A stretch of DNA of 64,000 nt from positions 62,001 through 126,000 of the forward strand of contig JAMZAV010001835.1 of the NCBI GenBank assembly GCA_024449915.1. The letters run 5' to 3'. The notes beneath the pieces are model-generated. The model had not been told where the DNA came from and ran no database searches. It worked only from the letters and a program-made list of their open reading frames with translations. Positions within the stretch are counted from its first letter, which is position 1. Every line of letters begins with the position of its first letter. Shown here piece after piece: positions 31,570 to 41,039 of this stretch. The position numbers were made by a program, and so were the translations under genes. Source of the stretch: Sweltsa coloradensis. Lineage: Eukaryota > Arthropoda > Insecta > Plecoptera > Chloroperlidae.

Positions 31570-31790
31570 GAGAACAGGTTGTTCCCAGATGTGCAAACGT
31601 GATGTACCTTTAACCCTGCATCATATGTTAGAGGAATGAACCAAATATGAGGCCTTGCGCAAGCAATTTGATTCCTCCCAATTATATGAAGAACTTCTAT
31701 CATATGATTACGGCGACAAACTTTCTTAGTTTCTCATTCAAAGTTATTTATTACAAAAAAATCAAGTCAATCGTTTTTATCTTTTTTATT
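31570..31790 (+). pseudogene. LINE ORF C-terminal fragment
   Basis: CCCAGATGTGCAAACGTGAT, GTACCTTTAACCCTGCATC encodes PRCAN..DVPLTLHHMLEE, followed by TKYEALRKQFDSSQLYEELL and SYDYGDKLS, then a stop. Compared with 24340-24560 a TGT codon is now TGA. The plus-strand ORF at 31647-31982 is out of frame and incidental. The 3' UTR continues to 31855, where element F-like sequence interrupts it. Confidence 0.75.
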
Positions 31791-32559
31791 ATTCAAAGTA
31801 ATAAATCTTGTTTTGCTATAAAGCCTACTATAATCTCCATTATTTTGTTTTTATTAAGCGAGCGAAGCGAGCGTTTCCATTTGACTCTGCCGGAAAAATT
31901 AGTCACTGTTTTTTTTTTTTTTTTTTTTTTTTTGTTTGTATGTCTCGCCATAACGTTCGAACGGAGGCTCGGATCGAGTTGAAATTTTGACCATCCGCAA
32001 GCTTCGTTCTCGATTGAATGCCATTAGTTTTGTGGCAAAATCGTTCAAAAAGTTAAAAAGTTACATTAAAGTTAATCGAAAGTTTTTTTTTCAAACTAAA
32101 CGGCGACAAAATCTGAGATAGCCAAATCATTTAGAATGCCCGTCCGGTCACGAATATGTTAATTTTATTTTGATCCGATAAGTAGTGTAGATGGAATTAC
32201 ATTATAACAAAAGTAACGTTGCCATGGCACGAAAAGACGCGCGAAGTTTCTAATGCACTGCCACCTAGAAGTAAGAAGTAATCAAAATACTTTCGAGGAA
32301 GCAGTCTATTATTTGTCAACAAAGAGTTTAAATAGTTAACCCAAGGAGTCAGGTTCTCTAGATGGCGGTGGATTTTATCCACAAAGTAAAGGGTTACACA
32401 CGGGTTTATATCCAAATACCTTGGCAAAAATAAATAATTTTGGATACATGGCCCTGTGGACAGCGAACGTCGCAAATTTAAAAATTAAAAAAATGTGCAA
32501 TGTGGGTCTAGCTATAGCACGTGCTCGCTTATCAACGCGTCCAACTGAGCGTTTCCTAG
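31624..32559 (+). repeat. Left arm of a 2.9-kb inverted repeat
   Basis: From TATGTTAGAGGAATGAACC to GAGCGTTTCCTAG the sequence is repeated in reverse complement at 33586-34527. The arm contains the LINE end, then GCGAGCGAAGCGAGCG, TTTCCATTTGACTCTGCCGG, a long T tract, CGTTCGAACGGAGGCTCGG and non-coding sequence. Breaks are small (a T-run length difference, a few indels). Confidence 0.9.
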
Positions 32560-32654
32560 TATATTATTATTTAAGCGTCCTCGTTTTCTTAGGTCGTTGT
32601 CCGCATTGTCTACACTAAATTTGGAGTTTTGTGGAGACTTCTCAAGTCAAATAA

Positions 32655-33130
32655 TGTGTGTGGCTCTGCTAATCGTAATAGGCGATTCAAGAGTAAAAGT
32701 CCAACTCGCAAACATCAGCTAGTAAGAGCGGGGCGGAGTATATTACTCCCCGAATCTAGAGGCAAGCTCAGGCAATCGTCGTCGTGAACACCGCCCCTTC
32801 CTTTGACGAACTCCCCGGCGACGATGACAAAGACGACGACGATTAACAAGTTGATTAAAACAATCCTTGATTTTGGTTATCGCAATAAGTCCACATTGCT
32901 CTACATAGACCCTACGTGAGAAATTAACTAAAATTAGATTTGAACAACTGTTCTACAACAACCCAGAGCATGGCTGTGCTGATCGTTAACTACGAGGAAA
33001 CAGATCAAGTCCATCGCAAACATCAGCTGGGAAGTACAGGAGTAAATTACTTCCTGAAACTAGAGGCCACGATCCCTTCATCTACATATTATGACCTAAC
33101 GGTTGACGCGCTCTTCATCAAATAAACCAT
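32655..33130 (+). repeat. Two truncated repeat A copies in the palindrome spacer
   Basis: Copy 1, 32655-32850: TGTGGCTCTGCTAATCGTAA, AAGTCCAACTCGCAAACATC, AATCTAGAGGCAAGCTCAGG, CCCCGGCGACGATGAC. Copy 2, 32960-33130: CCAGAGCATGGCTGTGCTG, ATCGCAAACATCAGCTGG, TATTATGACCTAACGGTTG, ACGCGCTCTTCATC; its middle is deleted. Confidence 0.75.
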
Positions 33131-33164
33131 ATATAAGCAAATAAAATACTTCTATAGCTCATTC

Positions 33165-33380
33165 ATATTCATAGCTCTGTCTGGAATGCGGGAGGTCCGT
33201 GGTTCGATTCCCGGTTGGGGAGGACTTTTTTAATTTCTGAATTGTAGTAAATAATAATCATCAATTCAAAGCTCGAAAAAATATACAAGACAAAAACTAA
33301 ATATATATTAACTTACAAAATACAATCATGCGATATAACCTGTCCGCGATTGAAGTGCCTTAGTTTCTCACGTCGTCATC
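33165..33380 (+). repeat. Compact tRNA-derived SINE with LINE-type tail (S4)
   Basis: The head CATAGCTCTGTCTGGAATGC, GGGAGGTCCGTGGTTCGATT, CCCGGTTGGGG is a tRNA 3' half with a perfect box B (GTTCGATTCCC) and anticodon-arm sequence, but lacks the full 5' half. GGACTTTTTTAA follows, a potential pol III terminator. A ~90-bp AT-rich body then joins the B-version tail at 33325-33380 (CGATTGAAGTGCC, TTAGTTTCTCACGTCGTC). Head, body and LINE tail fit in about 215 bp, the classic SINE design in which the tail recruits the LINE reverse transcriptase (established principle; the partner is inferred). Confidence 0.8.
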
Positions 33381-33389
33381 TATAACTTT

Positions 33390-33585
33390 TGTTGGCGCGG
33401 TCTGCTTTAAATTTCACTGAAAATCAGTTATGACTGTGACTGAGTGGGTGGACTCTAAAAAAAAACTTTTTTTTAAATAAAAATTTAATTTACTTATTAA
33501 CGACATGTTAAGTTTTCCCCCGTCTCGGCCCGGAGTAGAATAGCGCCGAGCATAGCTCTGCTAATCGCAATAAGCGTGGAAAGTG
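33390..33585 (+). repeat. S1 SINE fragment and repeat A head
   Basis: TTTCACTGAAAATCAGTTAT, GACTGAGTGGGTGGACTC is the 3' part of S1 (plus). At 33525-33585 TCTCGGCCCGGAGTAGAATA, GCATAGCTCTGCTAATCGC is the first 60 bases of repeat A, cut by the right palindrome arm. Confidence 0.65.
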
Positions 33586-34527
33586 CTAGGAAACGCTCAG
33601 TTGGACGCGTTGATAAGCGAGCACGTGCTATAGCTAGACCACATTGCACATTTTTTTAATTTTTAAATTTTCGACGTTCGCTGTCCACAGGGCCATGTAT
33701 CCAAAATTATTTATTTTTGCCAAGGTATTTGGATATAAACCCGTGTGTAACCCTTTACTTTGTGGATAAAATCCACCGCCATCTAGAGAACCTGACTCCT
33801 TGGGTTAACTATTTAAACTCTTTGTTGACAAATAATAGACTGCTTCCTCGAAAGTATTTTGATTACTTCTTACTTCTAGGTGCAGTGCATTAGAAACTTC
33901 GCGCGTCTTTTCGTTGCCATGGCAACGTTACTTTTGTTATAATGTAATTTCCATCTACACTACTTATCGGATCAAAATAAAATTAACATATTCGTGACCG
34001 GACGGACATTCTAAATGATTTGGCTATCTCAGATTTTGTCGCCGTTTAGTTTGAATAAAAAACTTTCGATTAACTTTAATGTAACTTTTTAACTTTTTGA
34101 ACGATTTTGCCACAAAACTAATGGCATTCAATCGAGAACGAAGCTTGCGGATGGTCAAAATTTCAACTCGATCCGAGCCTCCGTTCGAACGTTATGGCGA
34201 GACATACAAACAAAAAAAAAAAAAAAAAAAAAAAAAAACAGTGACTAATTTTTCCGTCAGAGTCAAATGGAAACGCTCGCTTCGCTCGCTTAATAAAAAC
34301 AAAATAATGGAGATTATAGTAGGCCTAATAGCAAAACAAGATTTATTACTTTGAATAATAAAAAAAGATAAAAAACGATTGACTTGATTTTTTTGTAATA
34401 AATAACTTTGAATAAGAAATTACGAAGGTTTGTCGCCGCTGTCATATGATAGAAGTTCTTAATAGGATTGGAAGGTATCAAATTGCGTGCGCAAGGCCTC
34501 ATATTTGGTTCATTCCTCTAACATATA
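33586..34527 (-). repeat. Right arm of the 2.9-kb inverted repeat
   Basis: CTAGGAAACGCTCAGTTGG through TTCATTCCTCTAACATA mirrors 31624-32559, including the A-run matching the left arm's T-run. It ends in ATATATATAT. The ORFs at 34097-34354 and 34314-34502 are shadows of the LINE end and element F. Confidence 0.9.
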
Positions 34528-34544
34528 TATATATATAGCCATCT

Positions 34545-34889
34545 CACAAACATCATCTAGTAAATATAGGTCAGTATATTACTCATCATCCCCGAGTCAC
34601 AGTCCGGCTTCCGGACAGGTCGCTGCACGACAGACCCCCTCATCAAGCTGGTGACGGAGATTTCAGGGGCGTTACACGATGGCCAGTGTGTGCTAACTGT
34701 TTTTCTAGACATACATAACTTTTATTTTGCTATTACTTTCATCATCATCAATTTATTTTGTTATTTAAACACTTAGAAAACAATCTATCATCAAACATAC
34801 CTAAATTAACTCTCCTCATTTACTTTCATTCACAGCCGGCGCAATATGACCTAACCGGTTGAAACGCCCTAGTACTCACGTCGTCGTCG
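34545..34889 (+). pseudogene. LINE reverse transcriptase fragment joined to LINE 3' UTR and tail
   Basis: After a 45-base repeat A scrap, 34597-34713 translates as SQSGFRTGRCTTDPLIKL and DGQCVLTVFLDI. This is the RT region with the Q.GFR.GR.T.D motif and the FLDI strand leading to the catalytic aspartate block of non-LTR retrotransposons. It then stops and joins directly to TTTTATTTTGCTATTACTTT, the 3' UTR, with the tail at 34830-34889. More than 1 kb of ORF (rest of RT, RNase H) is missing. Confidence 0.85.
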
Positions 34890-34892
34890 TTT

Positions 34893-35012
34893 CTTATTCA
34901 CACGGTAGCGTGAGAGTCGCAATCAATACCGTGTTAACTCTACTTCCAGTTTGAATAGAGCGCCGTATACTTTGTGTTCGTCTGGTCCTGAGTTTAAACT
35001 TTCAGTTGCGCG
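34893..35012 (+). repeat. S3 module copy
   Basis: CACACGGTAGCGTGAGAGTC, GCAATCAATACCGTGTTAAC, TTGAATAGAGCGCCGTATAC and GTCTGGTCCTGAG are nearly identical to 23510-23615. The next sequence differs (minisatellite instead of an A-version tail). Confidence 0.75.
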
Positions 35013-35020
35013 TTGTGGTT

Positions 35021-35153
35021 GATTGGATATTGGCTGGATATTGGTTGGATATTGGTTGGATATTGATTGGATATTGATTGGATATTGATTGGATATTGAT
35101 TGGATATTGGTTGGATATTGGTTGGATATTGGCTGGATATTGGTTGGATATTG
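35021..35153. repeat. 11-bp minisatellite, 12 units
   Basis: The unit GGATATTGGTT occurs 12 times. The variable 9th base pattern (GGTT, GATT, GGCT) is arranged symmetrically: GATT units in the centre, GGTT either side, GGCT near both ends. Confidence 0.95.
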
Positions 35154-35184
35154 TTTAACGTCTTATATTATTGCACTTTAACTA

Positions 35185-35600
35185 TTCGAGACGATGAGTG
35201 GTGATAGATAAAGATAAAGTATGAACAGAAGGAAGGAGGAGAAACCTCGGCACCGGCACGTTGCCTACTCCGTTCGAAAAGCACCAAGGGGTCCCACGAC
35301 TTCCATCCGAAATGACGGTGTAACCTTGACTGTCATATAGGTTCTTCCACTATCCCGATTGCTGAGCTGAAGTCGACGAGAACGAAGCCGTTTCACTAGC
35401 TTCCAAACCTTCATTTGCTTTTACCTGCGGTAATACGTGTGTCTCAGGCTTAGCGGTCACCCACTCTATACCCTGACCAACCCCGAAGTTTGCTTAACTT
35501 AGGTGTTAGAGTGGGAAACGGTTAAACGACCTCGGCTCAACTTCTGGCTGAGTTGCGCGTTAATGACCTACCAGTTGACGCGCCCTTATATTGAATGAAT
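35185..35600. repeat. S5 repeat followed by A-version tail
   Basis: GATGAGTGGTGATAGATAAA, GAGAAACCTCGGCACCGG, GGTTCTTCCACTATCCCGAT, AGAACGAAGCCGTTTCACTA and TCACCCACTCTATACCCTGA recur at 56330-56660. It ends TTGCGCGTTAATGACC, TACCAGTTGACGCGCCC, the A-version motif. No box B or ORF is evident. Confidence 0.7.
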
Positions 35601-35639
35601 CCAATGCGATAACAGTAACGTTCAAGTGAGCTACTCCTG

Positions 35640-35780
35640 GCGAATATAAGTTTGATAATCGAGCGTGCGGGGACAATTAAATTATTTATTTATTTTATTA
35701 TAACTTGCAGCAACTTACAATATCACTTGGGGCGCAATGTGACCCACCTGGTTGTCGCGCCCTAATTTCTCGCATAGTCG
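35640..35780 (+). repeat. LINE-type 3' end, short
   Basis: TTATTATAACTTGCAGCAAC and CACTTGGGGCGCAATGTGAC, CTGGTTGTCGCGCCC, TAATTTCTCGCATAGTCG at 35722-35780. It follows an A-version tail by only 140 bp. Confidence 0.6.
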
Positions 35781-35869
35781 TGGATGGTTTAAATATTGGG
35801 AATATAAGTTATTTTGCGTTCTTGTAATTTTGGTAAGTAATACAATAATAATAATATATAATCATGTGA

Positions 35870-36277
35870 CTACCTTCTATCATATAATAACGGCGACAAA
35901 GTTTCTTGAGCTCTTATTCGAACCTAGCAAAACGTAAGTAATGGTAAAGTGATGGCTACTTGCCGACACTTCTATCCACTGCTGGACATTTCCTGTCGAG
36001 CACCTGAAAAGTGTCGAAAGATCGATGTCAAACATTGTGTGGAAGACTTCCCAAAAAGACACATAAAAAAAATAACATTAAAATAAAATTATTTTCTCCG
36101 AAAAAAATATTTAGACCCTATCTTTTGCTATTATTAACATCTCCATCACCTTCTTTCTTTTATTAACTTATTAAACAACAAAACAAACAATCAACAACCT
36201 CAATATTTTATTAAACACTGTCACAGGCAGCGCAATATGACCTAACCGGTTGAAGCGCCCTTGTTTCTCACGTCTTG
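35870..36277 (+). repeat. LINE 3' end, subfamily with TGATGGCTACTTGCC segment
   Basis: CTATCATATAATAACGGCGA, CAAAGTTTCTTGAGCTC is the ORF end. GATGGCTACTTGCCGACACT and CACCTGAAAAGTGTCG match 23840-23910. The 3' UTR and tail at 36221-36277 follow (CACAGGCAGCGCAATATGAC, CCGGTTGAAGCGCCC). Confidence 0.75.
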
Positions 36278-36369
36278 ATAAGCCATCCGGCAGTTTGACT
36301 ACTAACAAAATCTAAACAAGATACACTTTTTCCACAAGTGATTTCAACTCCTTGGTGTTTGCGGTTCCT

Positions 36370-36630
36370 TTCAATTCTGTACGAGTAACATAACTCTCCG
36401 AAACTAGAGGCGAGCTCTGGAAGTCGTCTTCGGAGAGCCCTCACCATACCCTTGACGACCTCGCCGATACGACGACGATGACACTTACGATGACAAAGAC
36501 GATGACGACCGCGGGGTAAGTTCCCCTCTTCCACTTTTCTCCCTCTTCCCGTTGTTAAATTATGACAAGCATAGGATTTTCCTCTTAAACACCCAAGTCC
36601 CATAATGACCAAACGGTTGACGAGCCCTAA
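36370..36630 (+). repeat. Repeat A, 5'-truncated
   Basis: TAACATAACTCTCCGAAACT, AGAGGCGAGCTCTGGAAGTC, GACGACCTCGCCGATACGAC, a GAC/GAT stretch, then CATAATGACCAAACGGTTG, ACGAGCCCTAAA. Its end lacks the usual CTGGTTCTGACCAG hairpin (altered to GTTAAATTATGACAAGC). Confidence 0.7.
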
Positions 36631-36989
36631 ATTATAATAATAATTTTAGAAAATTAAAACTGTGTCTAATGCATGCGCGTCTTATGTGTGTCTCATTTAT
36701 TGTTTGCACAAGAAGTTTTCTTTGAAAACCAGTCCGGGACCCAGGTGACTCACACCCCTTCAATATGTGTTCACGTCATCATTTGATACAAGATATTATT
36801 GGTAATTGGGCCCGGGGTTAAACAGATTTAGACCAGAGCATGGATCAACGTTAGTCTTTTAATAGGGTTGGTGACATCGTTATGTCTTCATTCTGTATGA
36901 AGGTAACGCTATTCTGAAGAAAATATTAAAAATATCAATAAAAAGCACAATTACATTATATAAATTATAAAACATATTTTACCTTATTT
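36631..36989. other. Unassigned stretch with a repeat A head scrap
   Basis: Mostly non-repeat AT-rich DNA. At 36808-36845 GGGCCCGGGGTTAAACAG, GACCAGAGCATGG is a broken repeat A start that does not continue. Confidence 0.5.
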
Positions 36990-37605
36990 ATTTACATTAA
37001 TTGGATGAGCAAAGCGAAGATTCCATTTCACTCACCTGGAGAAAAAAATCCGGAATGTTTTTTTTGTATTTTTTTCTGTTTGTTAACACGATTCTAGCTA
37101 AACCGATACTCAAATTGCGATGAATTTTCTGGGGGCGACAAGGAACTTAGAACAACTGCCACGTTTTTGAGCGCAATCGAAAAATTATTTCACATTAAAA
37201 TAGCAATTTTACGATTTTTTTCGATTTAATAAAAAATTCTTCTTATAGAACCTACATGCTGTATTCGATTATTAGGATTGTTTCGCAGAACCTTATTTTA
37301 TGAATTTATATATTCATGTGAATTTTGAGCGCAATCTAAAAATTATTCTTATGAAAATCGCAATATTAAGCTTGTTTTTGTTGTAAAAAAAAATTCTTCG
37401 ACTTATAACACCTACATGCATTATCCGATTGTTATAATATTTTCATAGAACCTTAATTTTGTAAATTTATATATTTTCGTAAAATTTGAGCGCAATTGAA
37501 AGAAATTTCTCATTAAAATCGCAATTTTACTCTTTTTCGTTTAAAAAAAAATACGCTCATCCTACAACGCGCCTGAAAAAGCGTTTGCGATGGTTCCTAG
37601 AATAA
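36990..37605 (-). repeat. Element F, copy 2 (reverse complement of 21955-22500)
   Basis: ATTGGATGAGCAAAGCGAAG, ATTCCATTTCACTCACCTGG, then ~150-bp units with GAGCGCAATCGAAAAATTAT, AAAATCGCAATTTTAC and ACACCTACATGCATTATCCG. Three units are visible. It is followed by LINE 3' UTR sequence. Confidence 0.7.
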
Positions 37606-37778
37606 ATAATTTTTATTCAGCTACTCATCTAATCAACATTATTTTTTTATATAACAAAAATAGAACAATATAATCATCAAACACACTATAAAATTATTAT
37701 TTCATTAACTTTTAATGTCCCAGGCGGCGCAATATGACCTAACCGGTTGAAGCGCCCTAGGTTCTCACGTCGTCGTCC
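37606..37778 (+). repeat. LINE 3' UTR and tail downstream of element F
   Basis: CAAACACACTATAAAATTAT, CCAGGCGGCGCAATATGACC, TAACCGGTTGAAGCGCCC, GTTCTCACGTCGTCGTCC. The tail is one of the most perfect in the window. Confidence 0.8.
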
Positions 37779-38790
37779 GGTCTTTCTACGACAGTTATTG
37801 TGTCACTTAATATACATTGAATAATGTGCCACGGACTGTACATCCGGTTACGTAATCTACTGATAAGAACCAGGCGAGGGTAGGAACAACCCGGGTCAGT
37901 CGTTGCAGGTTCACTACGCGGACAGGTCGCTGTGATGTCGGCGATGTCCACAAGACGGAGAAGACGAGGACTCAGAAGTACAGTGTATAGTGAGGAGTAG
38001 ATTCTAGTATTGTTGAATTTCCTACAGTTACAATGTGAGCGATGATAAGGTATCGGATAAATCGGGAATATTCCACGTCGCATACAGCCGCTGATTATCT
38101 CGCCCATCTTTTTGAATAAGGTAAGACCTGCCACTTCAATTATCAAAGTTTCGTGAACACAGTTATTGCCCTGCACTGATTCACTATTCTATGGTTGTTC
38201 CAGTGCTAAATATCAGAAGACCAGCACTTCTTCTGGCAGGACAACAGTCCCCCCTCTACAACCCTCACAGCAGGTCGACATACAATCGCGTCAACCACGT
38301 TAAATTTGACAGCAAAGATACGTCTCGTCTGTACCCATACAATAACCGTCACAATCACGACAGATATTTTTATTGATTAAAAGTGTTGTTAACGATAAGT
38401 ATACAACTAACTTAAAGATCGATCTTTATTATTATTATATGAATTAATTAGTCTTCTATAAAGCTAGGTGTAAGTAGTAAGTAATTTGTTTTTGTAGTGA
38501 TACTTAACACGTTATTAATACCACCTTCATTTAAATTTGTTACATCAAGATGGTATTCCTTTGCAAATGTTTTGTTTTGTTCACGGTATCAATAGTGTGA
38601 AGTTATTACACGAGGAAGTGAAAGTGAACTTTGAACTTATTATCGCACGTCGAATGAACTTGACAAAGACCAACTCAAAAGAGAAAGACGTAGATCTGCT
38701 GGTGATTTGTATACTATCATTGCTAGGTTCCCTACTGATGTAAATAATATGCGTCACCATTTATAGTTTAAATACTTATATCTTTATTAA
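37779..38790. other. Unassigned, apparently single-copy stretch
   Basis: It is not repeated elsewhere in the window and of good apparent quality. The longest ORFs, 37757-38176 (-, 139 codons) and 38537-38743 (+, 68 codons), have no domain I recognise. The minus-strand one begins inside and antisense to the LINE tail region, which argues against a gene. Host intergenic or intronic DNA is possible. Confidence 0.4.
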
Positions 38791-38799
38791 ATTTAAGAC

Positions 38800-39243
38800 G
38801 GATTTTATTTCGTGATTGGTTTCCCTCGAACCAACTCAATTACGTGGCGTCCATCATCTCCTCAATCTCCACGCTTGCACCAGAAACCCCACACCCACCC
38901 TGACTAGTTGCTTAGCCCGGCCATGCAGGTCACCTAGATTGTTCCCGACAAATAGGGCGTAACATGCTGTCACGGATCATTCGGGCCTGGGTTCGAGTCC
39001 CTGCTGACAACTCGTATCTCTATGATCCGTATATGAGTACTACTAAATTTATTTTCACATCCTCATATTTAGTTTTTTTTATCAAGAAGTAATAATTATA
39101 TTTTTGTTTTTAAATTTCATCTTAATAATGATAGGATCTTTTTATAAACTTAGAAACGAATAAAAAATAACAAGGGACTCAAAAATTTAACAAAAATATC
39201 AAATGCGGCGCAATACGACCTAATCAGTTGCAGCGCGCGCCCA
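38800..39243 (+). repeat. tRNA-derived SINE with LINE-type tail (long body)
   Basis: TGTCACGGATCATTCGGGCC, TGGGTTCGAGTCCCTGCTGA at 38965-39008 is a tRNA-like 3' half with a perfect box B (GGTTCGAGTCC). A ~190-bp AT-rich body leads to ATGCGGCGCAATACGACC, TAATCAGTTGCAGCGCGC at 39204-39243. CTCACGTCG is missing. The 5' boundary is uncertain. Confidence 0.65.
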
Positions 39244-39268
39244 ATATCCTAATAAACCGAACTAAACG

Positions 39269-39910
39269 ATGCTCACCAACTCTAACCACATCCAAACCTG
39301 GGATTATAAGAGTCGAGTCTGTTTGTTTGTAGCAAGGAGTGTTGCACTTGCGACAGCATCTTGGGATGTGGTGCAAGATAATAATCTATGTAGTGTGATG
39401 CCCACACTAACTGATAGAATTCGTCCTGCTACGTCTCGACTCTCACGTAGAGAAGCGGTGGTGATAAACAGAATTCGAATAGGCCACACACGTCTAACTC
39501 ACGAATATCTCGTACCCAGAGAAAAGGATTTTCCCTGACGTGAGAGTGACAAGTAATGAACATCATAATATGTATGCATAATGTACTATTATAACACGAT
39601 GCCTTGCGCACGCAATTTGATCCCTCCTAATCATATAAAGAATTTCTATCATAAGCCAATGCGTCAACCATTCGAAATGTATAGTGTAAATTTAATTCGA
39701 TTAACCTTATTCTATTCTGATCAAAAACATTTTGATTCTTGTTAAAATAATTTTTCTTTGGCTCTTTTACTATGATATTCATCATTATCTTCTCTTTTAT
39801 CTCAAACAATATAATAATCAAAACAAACCATAAACGCATATTATAAAAAAAACAGTCAGCGCAATGCGAAATAACCGGGTTTTGAAGCGCCCCGGTTTCT
39901 CACTTCGTCT
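39269..39910 (+). pseudogene. LINE RNase H C-terminal segment and 3' end
   Basis: The 89-codon ORF 39269-39538 contains PTLTDRIRPATSRLSRREAV and VINRIRIGHTRLTHEYLVP. The R.RIGHTRLTH.YL block is diagnostic of the segment after RNase H in I/Jockey-type non-LTR retrotransposons. The Cys cluster that should follow is lost. CCTTGCGCACGCAATTTGAT and ATCATAAGCCAATGCGTC follow out of frame, then the 3' UTR and tail at 39852-39910. Strand-opposed ORFs (39304-39489, 39429-39611) are shadows. This is the longest intact LINE coding piece here. Confidence 0.9.
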
Positions 39911-39924
39911 GGAAGCATATAAAA

Positions 39925-40165
39925 TAAATAAATACATAAAATAAATTGTATTTAGAGTCGACTCAGTTATATAACTGATTTTCAGTGGAGGACTTTAAAT
40001 CAAAGCGACCAAGCCAACCCTGTAGGCCCCGACGCAATCGACGAGTGAGCGATAACCAACCAAAGATCAATATTTTCAATAGAAAATATAGCAATCAGTG
40101 GTATGGACAGTGCGAACACCCGCGGATTCTAATATTAGGAATATTCTACGTTTGTTTGTATACTC
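39925..40165 (-). repeat. S1 SINE fragment, minus strand
   Basis: TTGTATTTAGAGTCGACTCA, TGATTTTCAGTGGAGGAC, CCAACCCTGTAGGCCCCGAC and TATGGACAGTGCGAACACCC are the reverse complement of 14120-14330. The tRNA head half is missing. Confidence 0.8.
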
Positions 40166-40254
40166 AGCTGGAGCTGCTCTCGTTCCCCCTCCTTCGGGAC
40201 TCGACAGAAGCTCCCAATTCGCAGTTAAATTTTTAAAACAAGTTTTATTCCCCC

Positions 40255-40630
40255 TTCCGGCCCGGGGTAGAATTGGCCCAGAGCATGGCTCTGCTAATTG
40301 TAAAAGGCGATTCAAGAGTAAAAGTCCATCTCGCAAACATCAGCTAGTAAAAAGGGTAGTATATTACTCCCCGAATCTAGAGGCGAGCCCTGGGAATCGT
40401 CGTCGGGGACTCCTCCCCCTCCCCTTGACGACCACCCCATGACGACGACGAGACGACGACGAAGACCATGACAACACTAACGATGATAAAAACGATGACG
40501 ACCACAACGTGAAAAATGCTCATTTCGAGCCCCTAAGCGTGGCTGGTACAGAACAGAGTAAGATTTTCGTCCATATACATCCTCTAGGCTAGAGTGGCGC
40601 ATTATGACCAAACGGTTTACTAGCCCCCAT
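40255..40630 (+). repeat. Repeat A, complete and well preserved
   Basis: GGCCCGGGGTAGAATTGGCC, CAGAGCATGGCTCTGC (perfect 6-bp stem around ATG), AAAAGGCGATTCAAGAG, CATCTCGCAAACATCAGC, ATCTAGAGGCGAGCCCTGG, a GAC/GAT-rich stretch 40440-40510, CTAAGCGTGGCTGGTACAG, TAGGCTAGAGTGGCGCATTA, CCAAACGGTTTACTAGCCC. A good starting point for a consensus. Confidence 0.9.
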
Positions 40631-40817
40631 CAAAATAAACTAAAAATATATATTTTCAGTTCTCACAATTTTCTATTGTCATTTTCTTCAATTATTAAAT
40701 TTAAAAAATAGCCAAAATTAATCAATCAAACAAACAATTCAAACTCATTAAGTAAACGATAACAGGTGGCGTTAATAGACCTGCCCGGTTAAAGCGCCCT
40801 AGTTTCTCACGTCATCC
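40631..40817 (+). repeat. LINE-type 3' UTR and tail
   Basis: AT-rich body, AACAGGTGGCGTTAATAGAC, CCCGGTTAAAGCGCCCTAG, TTTCTCACGTCATCC at 40761-40817. It directly follows repeat A, the usual A-then-B order. Confidence 0.75.
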
Positions 40818-40844
40818 TGGTTCTTCATTTGTTGCGTAGCACTC

Positions 40845-40900
40845 CAAATACCGACGTTAAGCGACCCAAGCTGACACGATATTAGTGATACTACAGCCAG
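40845..40900 (+). repeat. Possible 5S rRNA-like fragment
   Basis: TACCGACGTTAAGCGACCCA, AGCTGACACGATATTAGTG resembles the internal control region start of eukaryotic 5S rRNA (consensus ACCGAAGTTAAGC). The similarity is short, and no full 5S or box C is visible. It could be a 5S-derived SINE head or chance. Confidence 0.3.
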
Positions 40901-41039
40901 CACCAGCATTCTAGTCTCAGCTACTACTGTTAACATGGGAACCACTAATGGCATCATCCACTACGTGCTCACTGGGTGCGCACTGAAGTGTCTGTCACTG
41001 TATGGCTTGATCTCACTTCAGAGTCAAAGACGGTGACAC

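Noticed and set aside
33165..33240. Functional tRNA gene
   Set aside because: Only the 3' half is present, without a D-arm or acceptor stem pairing, and it is fused to a SINE body and tail.
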